Positions 35,901 to 48,877 of a stretch of DNA of 64,000 bases are shown piece by piece. Origin of the DNA: Heracleum sosnowskyi (lineage: Eukaryota > Streptophyta > Magnoliopsida > Apiales > Apiaceae); contig CM061236.1 of NCBI GenBank assembly GCA_030848705.1, positions 135,771,970 to 135,835,969 of the forward strand. The letters run 5' to 3'. Within the stretch, counting starts at the first letter, position 1. Every line of letters starts with the position of its first letter. The translations under genes were made by a program, and so were the position numbers. The notes under the pieces were generated by a model. That model did no database searches. It saw only the letters and a program-made list of their open reading frames with translations, and was not told the DNA's origin.

Positions 35901-38900
35901 GATAAACTAACAGCTGGACAAGGGCTTATGCAAGTTGACAAGTTACATGTTCTAATTTGTTCTCCTCTACATAAATCACATAGAAATGAGAGATATTGAC
36001 TCAGGAATATACTCTAATTACCTTTTTGCATTACAGGGCACATGAATACATTCAGAAGTCACATGACATTCCCTCTGTTTGGTACAAGATAAAGACCAAT
36101 CAAGTGGGTAAAACGAGTAAGTTTATTTACTCTCTCACTCTGTGTGTGAGTTTATAGGCAATCATTAAACCACCCAAAACCAATTACAGTAGCATAGACA
36201 CACACAAACCCTGCAATGGTGTAATTTAATCGTGTGTCATCATGCAAGTGTATTACAGTATATGTTGATTTATGAAACATACTCCGCTGAATCATGCGTA
36301 TTATCTTCAGAACTGGAATCTCTCTATATTCATCTTCTGTTATTATAGTTTATATTTTTTTTGTTATTATTAACTATTTTTTAATGAATATTTATGTAAT
36401 GGAGTATAATTATTTACTTTGCTGTTTTTATTATTCTGGATTGAAGGTTTTACTAGTTTGGTTAGGCTCTTGAAATTCCGTAATCTATACTTGTGAAAGC
36501 ATTGACAATGAAACCAATCTAAATTAATCTTCTCACAGCCATGTACAGTTTTCAAGTTTAGCTTATTTAACATGGCCTGCAAATGGAGTGACTGTAATAT
36601 TTTAAATTATTTTGTTACAGCTCCAACTTCACGAGGTATCTACCTAAGGGACTCTTGCTATTGTCATCAATCTACGGAGGTGATACACAGAACTGGCAGT
36701 TATAGTTTGATTTTTGTTTTAGTATGTTTTTCATTGCTTATAGAGGCTGGCATGATCTGGTTTTCAGTGGACAGTGCAAGTTGATCCAACGTTCCATGAT
36801 GATGCCAGCAACATGGAACAACTCGTTCCCTTTGAAGAGTGTATAGAACTACATTCAACTGGAGAGGCAGTGGTGAAAGCTCCTGGTTTCCTCCTCCTCA
36901 CTCATAATGGACGTACCTTCAAGTTAGTTGGCTCTACTTTACTTTTTTCTGAAAGTTTGGAAAATTCATACAGGCGCATTGACAGTCATATCACTATCTC
37001 GATCTTTTAATATATATTTTTAAAAGCTTTTAAGCCATGATCAGTTACAGACCATAAGTATCTAAGTAGCTTCCCCTCCATCACTTTCCTCTATTCTCAC
37101 CTCACAGCTTTTCAGCTCTGTGGGAATTATATAAACTTAATTTGAAGTTATATCTTTATTTGTAGTAACTTCCAGGAAATTAAAGAGTTGTGGTCTCCTG
37201 CGCTCATGTATAATTAATTAATTATAGCACTTACTGTTTGCCTGTGCCAAAGGCACATATTGTCACTTTTTGACCAAGTGCACATACTCACGGAAAGGCA
37301 CATACCTTTTAGGCCTTCATAGTCCTCCGATTCAGTGTTTCTCTAAAGTATAATTTTGAAATTTCCTAAGATATTTGCATCTGTTTGTCAGCATTGTTGT
37401 GGATCCAACAAATCTTAGTGACGGGTTACACTATTATGAAGTTTATGGGGTCGACTGCAATGCACCATGGCGTGGTCCACTCTTCAGAATTCCCATTACT
37501 ATCACAAAGCCAATATCTGTGAGAAGCCGGCCTCCACTAATATCATTTACTGGAATGCCCTTTGTACCAGGTTAAGTAGCAATCTCTTAAAATGTTGTTG
37601 TATTAGATCTAGTAAATCCATTCCACAGAAGGGCCCATTTTGTCACCAGCTTATTTATTCTCAAGGAGGAGTCTACTGTCGGTTGACAGAATGACCGTAA
37701 CCAGAGTTACACATTTTGATATCATAATTCTGCTTTTGTGCTTCTATTCCTACTAATAAAACATTTTATTGGGGTAACTGTTGGTGTAAATATGAAATAA
37801 AAACAAATAATTAGGAATGTGACACATGAACCTTTGTTAAAAGGAGGAATTAATTTTAATATTGTAAGACTAGATTATACTTTTTGTTAGTTAAAGTGAT
37901 ATATATCTGAAGTGCGGGATACTAATGAATTATAGTCGGTCTTGAAACTTGAAAGTGTACAGATTATAGGCTGGAAAGATATTAGCAGCCGGTATATAAT
38001 GCAGTGCATTACTAAAACTCGCTTGAAGAGGTGAATATAGCAGGAGTTGCTCGATATGTGGAGAGATGATAATTTCTGAAAATCCATAGGATATGGACAA
38101 AGGAAATATTATTACCTGTTAACGAATGGATAGCATGTTGCCTCTAATCATTTTAGTCTCTCTTTGTATGTTTTCTGTAGGGAACAACCTTTGTTTTAGA
38201 AGAATTAAAAGAAAACGTAAATCAAAAAGACAATTCTATTTGCTCAGAAGGACGATGACCCTAATGTATTTTGTTCTTCTGAATTTCTTGTTGAACAGGA
38301 AATATTGTACGGAAATATATTGAGGTACCGCTAGGTGCTAGTTGGGTTGAGACAACCATGCGCACTTCAGGGTTTGACACTGCTAGGAGATTTTTCATTG
38401 ACACTGTTCAGGTAGAATATGCTTTCAAAGCCAATCAGCTTTATCTATCTTTGCATTGACACACTTTTGCTGTCCCCAGATCTCTCCCCTGCAAAGGCCT
38501 ATGAAGTGGGAAACTGTTGTAACATTCTCGTCTCCTTCTGCCAAGAGCTTTGCCTTTCCGGTGGAGAGTGGGCGAACAATGGAATTGGCAATTTCTCAAT
38601 TCTGGTCAAGTGGTCTAGGAAGTAATGAAATCACTGTTGTAGATTTTGAGGTAATTTCCAATTTTTTTAAATAACGATCTTCTGTCTTCCAGGGCTGAAT
38701 TCATTCTCCAGATGGATTCAGAGCTGTTAATGCTTTAGCAAGTCAACATGCATTCATGATCATGCTACCTTGTCTTTGGCATGTTGTTAGATTGCTTTCC
38801 ATGGAATCAATATCAATAAAGAGGAAGTAGTACTTGATGGAAGTGAAGCGCCTGTTAGAATCGATGCCCAAGCTCTTCTCTCATCAGAGACACTTGTTCC

Positions 38901-41900
38901 TGCCGCAGTTCTTAATAAGGTGAGATAGATTTATCTACAATTAATTATATTAACACTTGCAGTTTGGTTCATAACTATATTTAGGCCTGCTGAGCTGCAA
39001 ACTAAATTTGTTCTTTATTTTTTTTTTTGCTAAAGCGAATTCGTTTTTATTGTTAATTAATTATATCTAACTTTGCAGATGAGAATCCCATATCGTCCTG
39101 TTGATGCGAAACTGCATGCTCTTACAGCGGACAGGGATAGACTACCTTCTGGAAAACAAACACTGGCGTTGACACTAACGTGGGTTCTCTATTGCTTCAG
39201 CATTATTACTGTCTTAATAAGGAATTTGATATATCATCTATAATTACGGTTTTACTACTTGCACTGCAGTTACAAATTTAAATTGGAAGCTGGAGCTAAT
39301 TTACAGCCACAAATTCCCTTGCTTAATAATAGGATATATGATAACAAGTTCGAGTCTCAGTTTTATATGATATCAGATTCAAATAAGGTACTTTATACCC
39401 TCAAAACTTTATTGTTTACAAATAAATTTCCTGTGTCATTAAGTACTATCCTGCCAGTTTCCTTCTGTTTCTTAATGTATATATACTCATCATATTTCTC
39501 TTATATTGATTATCTCATTAGTTTCACTTTTCACTGTTATTTTCATTGTTATACATGCATCTTAAGATGCTATACACTATACAGTAACTGTGTAAGGATT
39601 AGTATGCAAGTGAAGCAACAATTTTATCATTGTATCTCACTTCAATAACATATGCCTGTGAGGACACATTATTTTGTAATGATTTGTGTTATACTGCTAC
39701 ATAGAAAAAAAATGATTTACCTGATCTCAATAATTTGCCATTTTACTCCTAAAGTGGAAGAGAATATATACATTGATATTATGTTTCAAGTCCGCATATA
39801 TTCGGAAGTTTATATCATCAAATCTGTACATGGTAGCTGTGTAAAGAAACTGTTATTGCATGTTATTTGTTACTCAGTTCTGGTTGGTGCTTCTAATGTT
39901 CTTTCATTTTATTATCAAATATAGCGTGTATATGGAATTGGTGATGTTTATCCGAAATCCACTAAACTTCCGAAGGGTGACTACACCTTGCAATTATATT
40001 TGAGGTATGTCACTTTCTTTTCGAGTTGCATGAAGTGATCAGAATACATTGCCAAAGAAGCAGTTTCTAAATCTCAGATACAGCTATGTTTTTTTCCGGC
40101 TAATTTACTTTTAAGTTTTCTGAACCTAATATTACGAGTTATGACATCTGTTCCTAATATCTATAATCTTTTGAATTTCTTGTCCCTTGATACCTTTATC
40201 TCTTGATCATAAGAAATGCATAATAAGTAGCAATCAGACTGAGGATGAATTGCATCCATGCATATAGTCGAAGTTTCATGGACAAACAACCCTTGTTATC
40301 TCATTATTGTGGTGTACTAAAATATGTTGCTTATCTTAATGCAGGCACGATAATGTTCAGTACCTGGAGAAAATGAGGCAATTAGTTTTGTTCATTGAAA
40401 GAAGTTTAGAGGATAAGGTAGTTGTCTGTGGTTTTTATGATATTCAATAAGATCTGCTGCAGGTTTCACATGTTGCTAATAACTGAATATTCTTTTGACC
40501 ATCAATCGTTTAATATAGTTGGCTTTTGTACGAGCTTTTAATTACAATACTAACCTTCTGAATCCTGGAGTTATAATTTTGTGGCTTGTTGGATGATTTG
40601 TTCCCTGGTGATTTCCATATAACATGTTATGAAGCCTATTTTCAAATGAAAGAGCAAACCTGCACTTCCCTATATCATAATTGTTGATCATGCGATCCAA
40701 TATCTACACCACTAATATTGATAATTTAGATTGAGCACCTAAATTAAGTTAATTTCTGACTCAGGATGCAATTCCATTAAGCTTTTACATCCAACCAGAT
40801 GGTCCTCTAACAAGTAATGGCAGCTTTAAATCCTCAGTTTTAGTTCCGGGGTATGCTCATCTATTACTCTTCTGATCCAATATATTTACATCCATATTAA
40901 ATCTGTGCATATTGATCTTAATTTGTATACTATGGTAGCGGGAAAGAAGCATTTTATGTTGGCCCTCCCACAAAAGAGAAGCTGCCTAAGGTACTTAACC
41001 ACTATATTATATATATATTCTTTTCTCGACCCATGTGCTGTCTTTCATGGGAATGCTATGCTGAGGTGAGGGAATGAAGTGAATGACTAGTGTTTATTCT
41101 ACTGCAGAACACTCCTGAAGGATCTGTATTGTTAGGGGCAATTTCTTATGGAAAGCTCTCTTTTGGGGTTCAAACCGAGGAAAGAAATCCAACAAAAAAT
41201 CCTGTATCTTATCTGGTCTCCTACAATGTGCCTCCAAATAAGGTTACCACCATTTACTTTTACTTAGGATGTACTTGTCCGTAATATAGTCGCTTGCTTA
41301 TCTGGTAGCCTGCCTTCGTTTTTTTTTTCTTTTCTACTATTTTGAATGTGTTTTTTCCTGGTTACAGCCTGAGGATGGTAAAGAAAAACGTTCAGCAAGT
41401 GGCACTAAAAGTGTGTGTGAGCGTTTGGAAGAAGAGGTATGTTAAAATTGAAAAAGAAATACATCAAGCTTGAAATTTCATTTGTGTGCATATCTAGTAG
41501 AATCGTTTGTGTATAGCGTTGTGGAATTAAATTATACATTGCGTTGTGATGCGTATGGTCACACACTGGATTTCTTTGGGCAGTGTTGAATCTGTTTTTT
41601 TGCTATTTGTTTTCATATGTTTAAGTGTTGGGTATTGCTTTATATCAAATTTCTTAGTGACTAGGTATTCTTCAAATAAGGTGCTTATAAGTAATAAATA
41701 TTGAAGAGTGGTAAAAAAGAGTCAAATTGTGGAAATCATTAATTCCTTAACTCACAATATCTCTCTGGCTAGTTAAAAATACTTATTTTTATAGTTGTAT
41801 GAGTTTTCCTAGTTCTTTATATTATAGATTCCATTTGTAATTTTAGGCTTATAGTTCAGTTGTCTGAACCAAATTGGTGCATTTGTATGTTATCTTTTTG

Positions 41901-44900
41901 TTAAATTTCCCTTTTCCTGTTGCATAATAGTGGCTCAATTGTAATAAAGAGAAAGAGTGGAGAATTGGAGTAAGAAAAATGGAAGAAATATTAAACAGTT
42001 TTTCTTGTTTTCGCTTTCCTTTTCTTTTTGCTAATTATTTTTTTCTTATTTTCGCGCATGCTTTCTCTTTATTCTGTATTTTAAAAGTGGTATGGAAGTT
42101 TTTGGCTAATAACAGTGGGAAAAAAAAAATAGTTGGCCATGCTTGAGCATTGATATTCATAGTCTCCTATAGATTTCTTTAAATTTTGGTAAATTTGTTT
42201 GGACAGTTTCAAAGCGGAACTCACTATGCAGAACACCCATATGACTTCTCCTCTGAAGTCATAAATAGAATTAACTATTGATTCATTGAAAGTCCCACTA
42301 GCAGGGAACGAATTTTATAATGTTAAGGCGCATATGCTTCTGTTTCATGACTCATATTATGGGCAAATTATCTGGTTTCTTTTTAGTTTTAATTTCTTTC
42401 CTCATCTTGGATGATGTTTAAAAGTTACACTTGAAAATAGTGTTATTTATGATGACGTCTGTTCTCAGGTTCGGGATACAAAGATAAAGGTACTTGCAAG
42501 TCTGAAGCCGGGCACTGATGAGGAACAATCTGAATGGAAGAAGTTATCCAGCTCGCTCAAGGTATCATATTTAAAGAGGCATGTAGCCAAATTAATGTTA
42601 AATACTACTTTTCAGTTAAAGCTTACAATGATCTGTTACCTTACAGTCAGAGTACCCAAAATACACTCCACTTCTTGCCAAAATACTAGAGGGTTTGCTA
42701 TCCAAGGAGATGGTCGAAGATAATGTTCACCACTATAAAGAGGTAACTTTTAATTGGAATATAGCTGCCCATCTCATCTTCACAAGCAAATTATCTAGTC
42801 TACATTACCGAATCAGAGTGGTTTGTGGGATACATCTAGAATTTAAATATCTACATCATTTCACAGTAAAACATATTTTCACTATAAATAAAATGCTAGT
42901 TCAACTTTCACACATTGAGTTGAAAGCTTCTAAACAAGTTCCACATTCACTTCCTCAACTGAGGTGCATAATTCTTCTCAATGTTACTAGCTATTACTGT
43001 TATATTCTGCTATAACTGGTTCCTGCTATATACTGTATTATTTAATGCAACAGTTGCTTCTGTCAATATCGTTACCCAACTTACACTGCATGCCCTCATG
43101 ATTGTGCAGATTATAAGTGCTGCAGAGGAGGTGATTGATAGCATCAACAGAGATGAATTAGCAAGATATTTTTCCCTTAACAGTGATCCAGATGATGAGG
43201 GAGCTGAGGTGGTCTTCTAGCTTCCCATATGCTATTTCTAGTGCATTTATCCCCCATTTTACTTTACTGTTGGGGTTAGGAATTTAGTACAAATATGGTA
43301 CATATAAAGTTTCCTCTTGATCGTCTAACATGTTACTCCATGTTTTCTCTTTGGTTGATAGGAAATAAAAAAGAAAATGGAGACCACACGGGACCAGTTG
43401 GCAGAAGCATTATACCAGAAGGGATTAGCTTTGTTGGAAATTGAACGTCTTAAGGTATGATGTATAGTTTAATTCTAAGAATTGGTTGTGTCTGTGTAGG
43501 CAATTTAATTGTATGATGTATACTTAAATTTCAAGTATTGGGTGTGTTTTGTACGCAAGTTATTGTGCTCTAGGAATCTTGATACTGTGGTTACTTTTGA
43601 ACTGAGATACTAGAAATAAATAAACTTAAGTACTTCACCATTACCAATTAGGTACTTCGCCATTATCGAAGCTTATAAAGTTGCATTTATGAAGTCAGAA
43701 GGCCTTTTTAAATAGTTTCACTAAACAAATTATTGGGCTTTGCATCAGTTTTTTTTGCAGCACACCGGCAATAATTATTGATTTGAATAAAATGCTATTA
43801 GGTATCATGTAAAACAAAGTAGTGCCCACTTGTTAAGTTTCTAATCTCACTTATTCAAACAAGGAAACATTCATTCCTTGTAGCCTCTTCAATAAAACGG
43901 AGCCCTTGGCTACTGTAGTTGCATTAAGGAGCCTTCTTTTCTGTCATACTGAATAGTAAACATTATAATTGATACATAAATGCTTTACTTTCGACTCTTT
44001 AATGTAATGTATTACCCCCAGTCTATATTTGGGTAGAAAGACTGCGCTTTTCAGTTTTGCATATTCTGCACAAAAGCAATCTATGTAGCTATAAACTATC
44101 CAAGCCAATGTTTTGTCATATTATGTGTAAGTTCTTGGTGATCAACAAATTTTGCAAATCTGTATTACCACATCATAGAGCACGTCTTAGTGATTTGAAA
44201 ATAGAGTTACTGACTTACTGGCCCAGATACATAATGTGTACATCTGTAAAAGGTAAATCTTATATTTAATGTAAATTGTCGTTCTTTCAGTGCTTTTGTT
44301 GTTTTTCCTTCTAGATACCTTACATGTTCTGTCTTGAGTTTCCTGTATGTTATCCGTTGCCTAGCTACTACTGTTAACTTCTATTCTATACTTAACTTAA
44401 GGAGGGTGATAAGACTTCAGAGTCTGCTGCTACCGAAGGTGCAAAACCTGATGCTCCGAAAGATCTGTTTGAAGAAAACTTCAAAGAATTGATGAAGTGG
44501 GTGGAGTTGAAAAACTCAAAGTATGGCACTCTCTTGGTATTACGTGAGCGACGTAGTGGGAGGCTTGGTACTGCACTAAAGGTACTGCTGAGCTCTCTTC
44601 TATTAGGTGTAACATTAAGACTTAATTGCTTCATAGGATTCATGTTGCTAGACCAAATGGTTCAAATTCCGTCTGAAACTAGAGAACAAAATTTGTTACT
44701 TAGGACCCTGATTGTGTTTAGTTTTATGTTACTCCTGATGTTGTATAGTATATTCAACCTTCTCCACAACAGAAAGAAAGTTTTTGGCACTTGCCTATCT
44801 TGTCGTGTTCCTCATCTGATAGGAAAATCTACGCGGATAAACTTATTGTCGCACACTATTTACAGATTAAAAATGTGTCACCTATATGCCTTGTAATAGA

Positions 44901-45107
44901 GCGCAGATGCTGATTGTTGCTTCATAATTAAATTTTTGTTTCAATTAGGTGGTAAACGAGATTATACAAGATGCAGGTGATCCACCAAAGAAGAAGCTAT
45001 ATGAGTTGAGACTCTCCTTGCTTGGTGAAATTCAATGGCACCATCTCGTCGCATATGAAAAACAATGGATGTTTGTGCGTTTCCCTGCTAGTTTACCTCT
45101 GTTTTAG
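30069..45107 (+). CDS. TPP2: Tripeptidyl-peptidase II (subtilase S8), 34 coding exons
   Basis: It is a giant serine exopeptidase that frees tripeptides from N termini, acting downstream of the proteasome. Exons: 30069-30234, 32027-32105, 32184-32257, 32436-32545, 32655-32735, 33544-33630, 33721-33863, 34141-34291, 34383-34505, 35075-35158, 35270-35457, 35547-35721, 35820-35941, 36037-36116, 36621-36679, 36768-36922, 37392-37570, 38299-38411, 38480-38650, 38791-38919, 39079-39179, 39270-39387, 39925-40004, 40345-40417, 40765-40850, 40939-40990, 41108-41242, 41368-41436, 42469-42561, 42647-42742, 43110-43208, 43362-43454, 44402-44581, 44949-45107. They sum to 3903 nt (1300 aa plus stop) in one frame, all GT-AG. 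Catalytic Asp56 (DSG), His283 (HGTHVAG) and Ser469 (NGTSMSSPSA) are present, with the oxyanion Asn at AGNNG (381/382). A long Asp-His insert (57-282) and a long C-terminal half ending FPASLPLF are typical of TPP II. It looks intact. Confidence 0.95.
30235..32026 (+). repeat. TPP2 intron 1, made of degenerate tandem repeats
   Basis: This 1792-bp intron repeats a cassette that includes the exon 1 end and donor-like word. Versions of ATTGCTATTTTC-(G/A)GTACTCT recur near 30490, 30610, 30843, 30995 and 31150, along with TTTTACTGTGTGTAT-GAGCTGTG. Three clearer tandem units (104 and 110 bp apart) start GCATAATTTTGCAAGTG at 31167, 31271 and 31381. (CA)n lies at 30766-30811 and (TG)n at about 30889-30909. 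Confidence 0.75.
32921..32965 (+). repeat. (TA)n microsatellite in TPP2 intron 5
   Basis: An uninterrupted TA run of about 45 bases. It is likely length-polymorphic. Confidence 0.95.
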
Positions 45108-45828
45108 AGTTTAATTAGCACTTTGATATTAATTGCAAAATTATTTACTTTAGTATAGGGGCAAACCGTCATGCTGTATGAATATATCAATAAGAATTTC
45201 CCTCAAAAGCCATAATCCACCCTTAGAGTTGGAAGTGTAAAATGTCTTGAATTTTGTAGGTTGTATAAACCTTTCCTTAAATTCTGTCCCCCCCTAAACC
45301 TCTTCTTAAATTCTTTTTCCCCGAATACCGGTTTGTTTTATATGCTGTAAAATTTCAATAAAACACTGCTTATGGTCATTTTGAAAGTGATGATCATTCT
45401 GCTAAACTGCAATGCAAGTACACTTGAAGTAATTCACTTAATTTGATTCACTTACTGATATGACTGATGGACATTTGTATTTTGTCCTGTCAAAAGAAAA
45501 TAATTAATTCCGAAACTATTGATTCATAGAAGGTTTAATTATATGATCTACACCATAAACACGTTGAAACCCATCTATACAAAATTCAAATATGTTAGTA
45601 TAAAATTTAACATCGGAAAGGTAAATATAAATACAAGTCATTGAGAACTTTGAGATTTTGATAATTGATTACTTCTTCTTTAGTACTTGGGTTTTAAACT
45701 TAATTTACTATTTAGACCCGAATATGAAAACATTATCAGAGTTTTAAAGGAATGGACTTATTTTACAATTCTATTTTAGTTAAAACACATCATCGTATAC
45801 ATTTAAGAACCTTATATGAACGGGTCCA
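45108..45828. other. TPP2 3' region and spacer
   Basis: An AATAAA-like signal (CAATAAAACACTG, about 45356) lies about 250 bases after the stop and may guide polyadenylation. No further gene is seen before the LINE remnant. Confidence 0.5.
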
Positions 45829-46213
45829 TTTCTTTTTTTCTTTATTTTTTGAAGAAAACAAAACATTTCATTACTAAAATCAAGCATCAGAAATTATCGT
45901 CTCCAACACGTATTGGGGAGGAGACGCAAACTCAATGTATACGAGCCATCAAATGGGCTACGCTATTGGCTAACTTTCTAACATGCTGAATAGTTATATC
46001 AATTCTAGAGGCTAGCTTCAATCTGCAAGCATCGAGGATGTGTCCAACCTCAACTTGATGGTGAATACCTCTGTTAATAGCGTGCACTGCAAGAAGTGAG
46101 TCTGACTCAACACAAACACTTTTCTAGTCTTGTCATAATACAAGATAGAGCTTCATTAATTCCTATTGTCTCAGCTTCGAGAACAGAGAACTCATTCCCA
46201 AACCTCATCACTT
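45829..46213 (-). pseudogene. LINE 3' end: RNase H domain and poly(A)
   Basis: On the minus strand the frame reads NEFSVLEAETIGINEAL, then CVESDSLLAVHAINRGIHHQ, then ITIQHVRKLANSVAHLMAR. This is the plant LINE-type RNase H with its acidic residues in EAE and ESDS. A short A-rich tail (plus 45829-45850, T-rich) marks the element's 3' end. The domain is cut at 46213 by the CACTA insertion and is part of the same LINE as the reverse transcriptase 14 kb to the right. Confidence 0.8.
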
Positions 46214-48661
46214 CACTACAAGAAAGTAAGGCTAATTTCGACAAACCAAATTCGACAGAAACCAAATTCGACAGAATTCAGTCGAAATTATACACTGCGG
46301 CTAAATTCGACAGTTTTCGGTCGAAAATGTATTCTGTCGAAATCGATCTGTCGAATTTAGTAATAAATTCGACAGATTTTTTTTATGTTGTCGAATTCAG
46401 TACTAAATTCGACAGATTTTTTTATTGTGTCGAATTTAGTAAAAGGTAAGAATTTTGCCGCTAATATTTTTGAATTTAGTAAAATGTGGGATATTTCCCG
46501 CCCAAAATTTTTCACATTATTCAAAACTATAGTCGACAGCGTTATGTCGAATTTAGTTCCAGCTCCTAAATTCGACCAAAAACGGTCGAATTTAGCCACG
46601 ATCCAAAATTTTATGTAGTCCAAATGAAAATCCCCTAAAAAAGAGATAAAAATAAATATAGTTGTACACATCATGAAAAATAAATAAAAATATAAGGATA
46701 AAATTTATTACATGTAAGAATTTAGTTGTACAAAAATTTTACATAATTTTTTTATATGATTAGATAATGTTGAACTTTCATTTTTTGATACTTTTAGAAA
46801 AATTAAATTAAATATCTAATTGGTTTTAAAAAATACAAAAAAAAATGAAAGTATTTGGATGATATATTACATTCACTAAAAAAATTTGAATAAATACTAA
46901 TGGGTAGAAAAAAAAAGTTTTTTTTATAATTCAGTACATAAACGACATAGTTGAGTAGAATATGGGTGGTTTAGGGTTTAGATTTAGGGGTTAGCCTAGG
47001 GTTAGAGTTTTAAGTTTATTTAAAAATTGTTTTGAGTAATCCAACCGTACGGATGTGAAGATTATCAAAAGAATATAGTGTGTGCAAAAAAATAGTTAAT
47101 TTAAATATTTATATCTTAAACATTTTAACAAATATATATATATATCACTTACACTAAATTCGACCAACTAGGGCTTTTGGTCGAATTTAAGCTTTAGTTC
47201 TACTGATATCGGTCGAATTTAGCTAAATTCAACAGATTTCAGTCGAATTTAGCTAAATTCAACCGATTTCAGTCGAATTTACCCATATTTTATTTTTGAC
47301 CAGATTTAGCCAAATTACACCGAATTCTGTCGAATTTAACTTCTAGTTTTGGTGGGAATTTTGCCGCCAAAATTTTTGAATTTAGTCAAAACTATATTCG
47401 ACAGTGTTGTGTCGAATTTAGTACCAGCTCTTAAATTTGACCAAAAACGGTCGAATTTAGTACCAGCTCCTAAATTCAACTGATTTCTGTCGAATTTACC
47501 CGTGTTTTATTTTCGACCATATTAGGTTGAATTTAGTAAAATTCAGAATAAGTTAATTTTCTCTTGCCACGTGTCACGCTGGTAGTGGTTGAAAAACAAG
47601 CACATGGATTGCTCTTTTACATTGAATCTAAACCATCCATTTCTTCCCTAAAATATTTCATCCTAACCATTAATTTAATTACACTCATCTCTTTCTCTTT
47701 TATATATTTCATTCATTCATATTTTCTCATAAACATTCAATTACTCCTACTCCATTTTTTTTCTCTAACAAACATACTTATCAATTTATATACATAAACA
47801 CTAACACATGTTTCATATATTTTAAGCACTATATATATACATAATTCATATTAGCACATCCATTAATTACATTTCTAGCATCCGACGAGTTCACCCCAAT
47901 CAATTCCGGCAAGTTCACCCCCATTCAATTCCGGCGAGTTGTTTGTAGTATGCTTCTTAAAAGCGAAACAACACAAGTCATTATAATTATACACACACCA
48001 AGTTAAGTTTTTTTTTATATTTTCTTTACATTTGGATATTATTTGGGTAGAGTAATTTTATAGTGTTTGAGTTTTAATGTGTTTCAAAAGAAGTAGAAAT
48101 TATTGTATTTTTAGTTCAACATTATTGATTTATATTATTTTCGGATTAGTACAAAAAATGACTATTGTATCAATTATTGTTTAATGTAATTACCTTCTTG
48201 ATATACAAACACTAGTATACAAACACTAGTGAAAAATCGCAAAAAATTGGATAAATTATTGAGCAGCAGATTCTGCTGCTTATTTTTTAAAAACTGGTGT
48301 TCATTAAATTCGACCGAATTTTGTCGAATTTAATATGTAATTTGGACTGTGTTCCGTCGCATTTAGCATACTAATTTCGACCATATTTTGTCGAATTTAA
48401 TGCACTAAGGGCGCCAAAATTTGAAAATTTAAATTTTTTAGCGGAATTTGAAAATTTGAAAATTTTGAAATATACGGCTAAATTCGACAGAATTTAGTCT
48501 GTCGAATTTACATAAATTCGACAGAATTTGCTAAATTCGACGCGAGCATTTTCGACAAACACATTTTCTGTCGAATTTAGTTAAATTCGACAAAATTCCG
48601 TCGAATTTAGTTAAATTCGACAGAATTTTTCTTGTCGAATTTAGCCGTTTTTCTTGTAGTG
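46214..48661. mobile_element. Non-autonomous CACTA (En/Spm) element, 2448 bp
   Basis: The termini CACTACAAGAAA...TTTTTCTTGTAGTG are the CACTA signature, with about 30 bp of imperfect inverted repeat including GGCTAA-TTCGACA. Flanking trinucleotides CTT and TTT are a near match to the expected 3-bp duplication. Both ends are crowded with CTAAATTCGAC / GTCGAATTTAG words in both orientations, the usual subterminal binding repeats. No transposase frame was seen. Open frames here (46096-46449, 46357-46674 and others) are repeat-derived. Confidence 0.9.
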
Positions 48662-48877
48662 TTTTACCACCTACAAACGAACCATTATGATTCCTGAGAG
48701 ACATACCAATCGAAAAAGAGTTGGCCCCCTGTACTACAGAAGCATCAACATTCGACAGCCATTAGGTGGAGCCACCCATTTTGTAGAGTCTCTTTGAGAT
48801 GAATTATCCTCGGTGAAGTTGTAATTCCCACTCTCCTTGAAGCATCTCTCCGCTCTGATAATTGCTTCGAGCTCCAA
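48662..48877 (-). pseudogene. LINE fragment between CACTA and Helitron
   Basis: Minus-strand frames read WSSKQLSERRDA at the Helitron side and VVQGANSFSIGMSLRNHNGS towards the RNase H side. These are linker and RNase H entry sequences of a plant LINE. The WSS... reading joins EFTMN on the other side of the Helitron (57188-57220) without loss. Confidence 0.8.

Noticed and set aside
39652..39924. Open frame of 90 codons within TPP2
   Set aside because: It lies in the intron between 39387 and 39925 and does not match TPP II; the flanking exons join in frame without it.
46096..46674. Open frames with repeated KFDR/SNLV-type residues
   Set aside because: They are translations of the TTCGAC subterminal repeats of the CACTA element.
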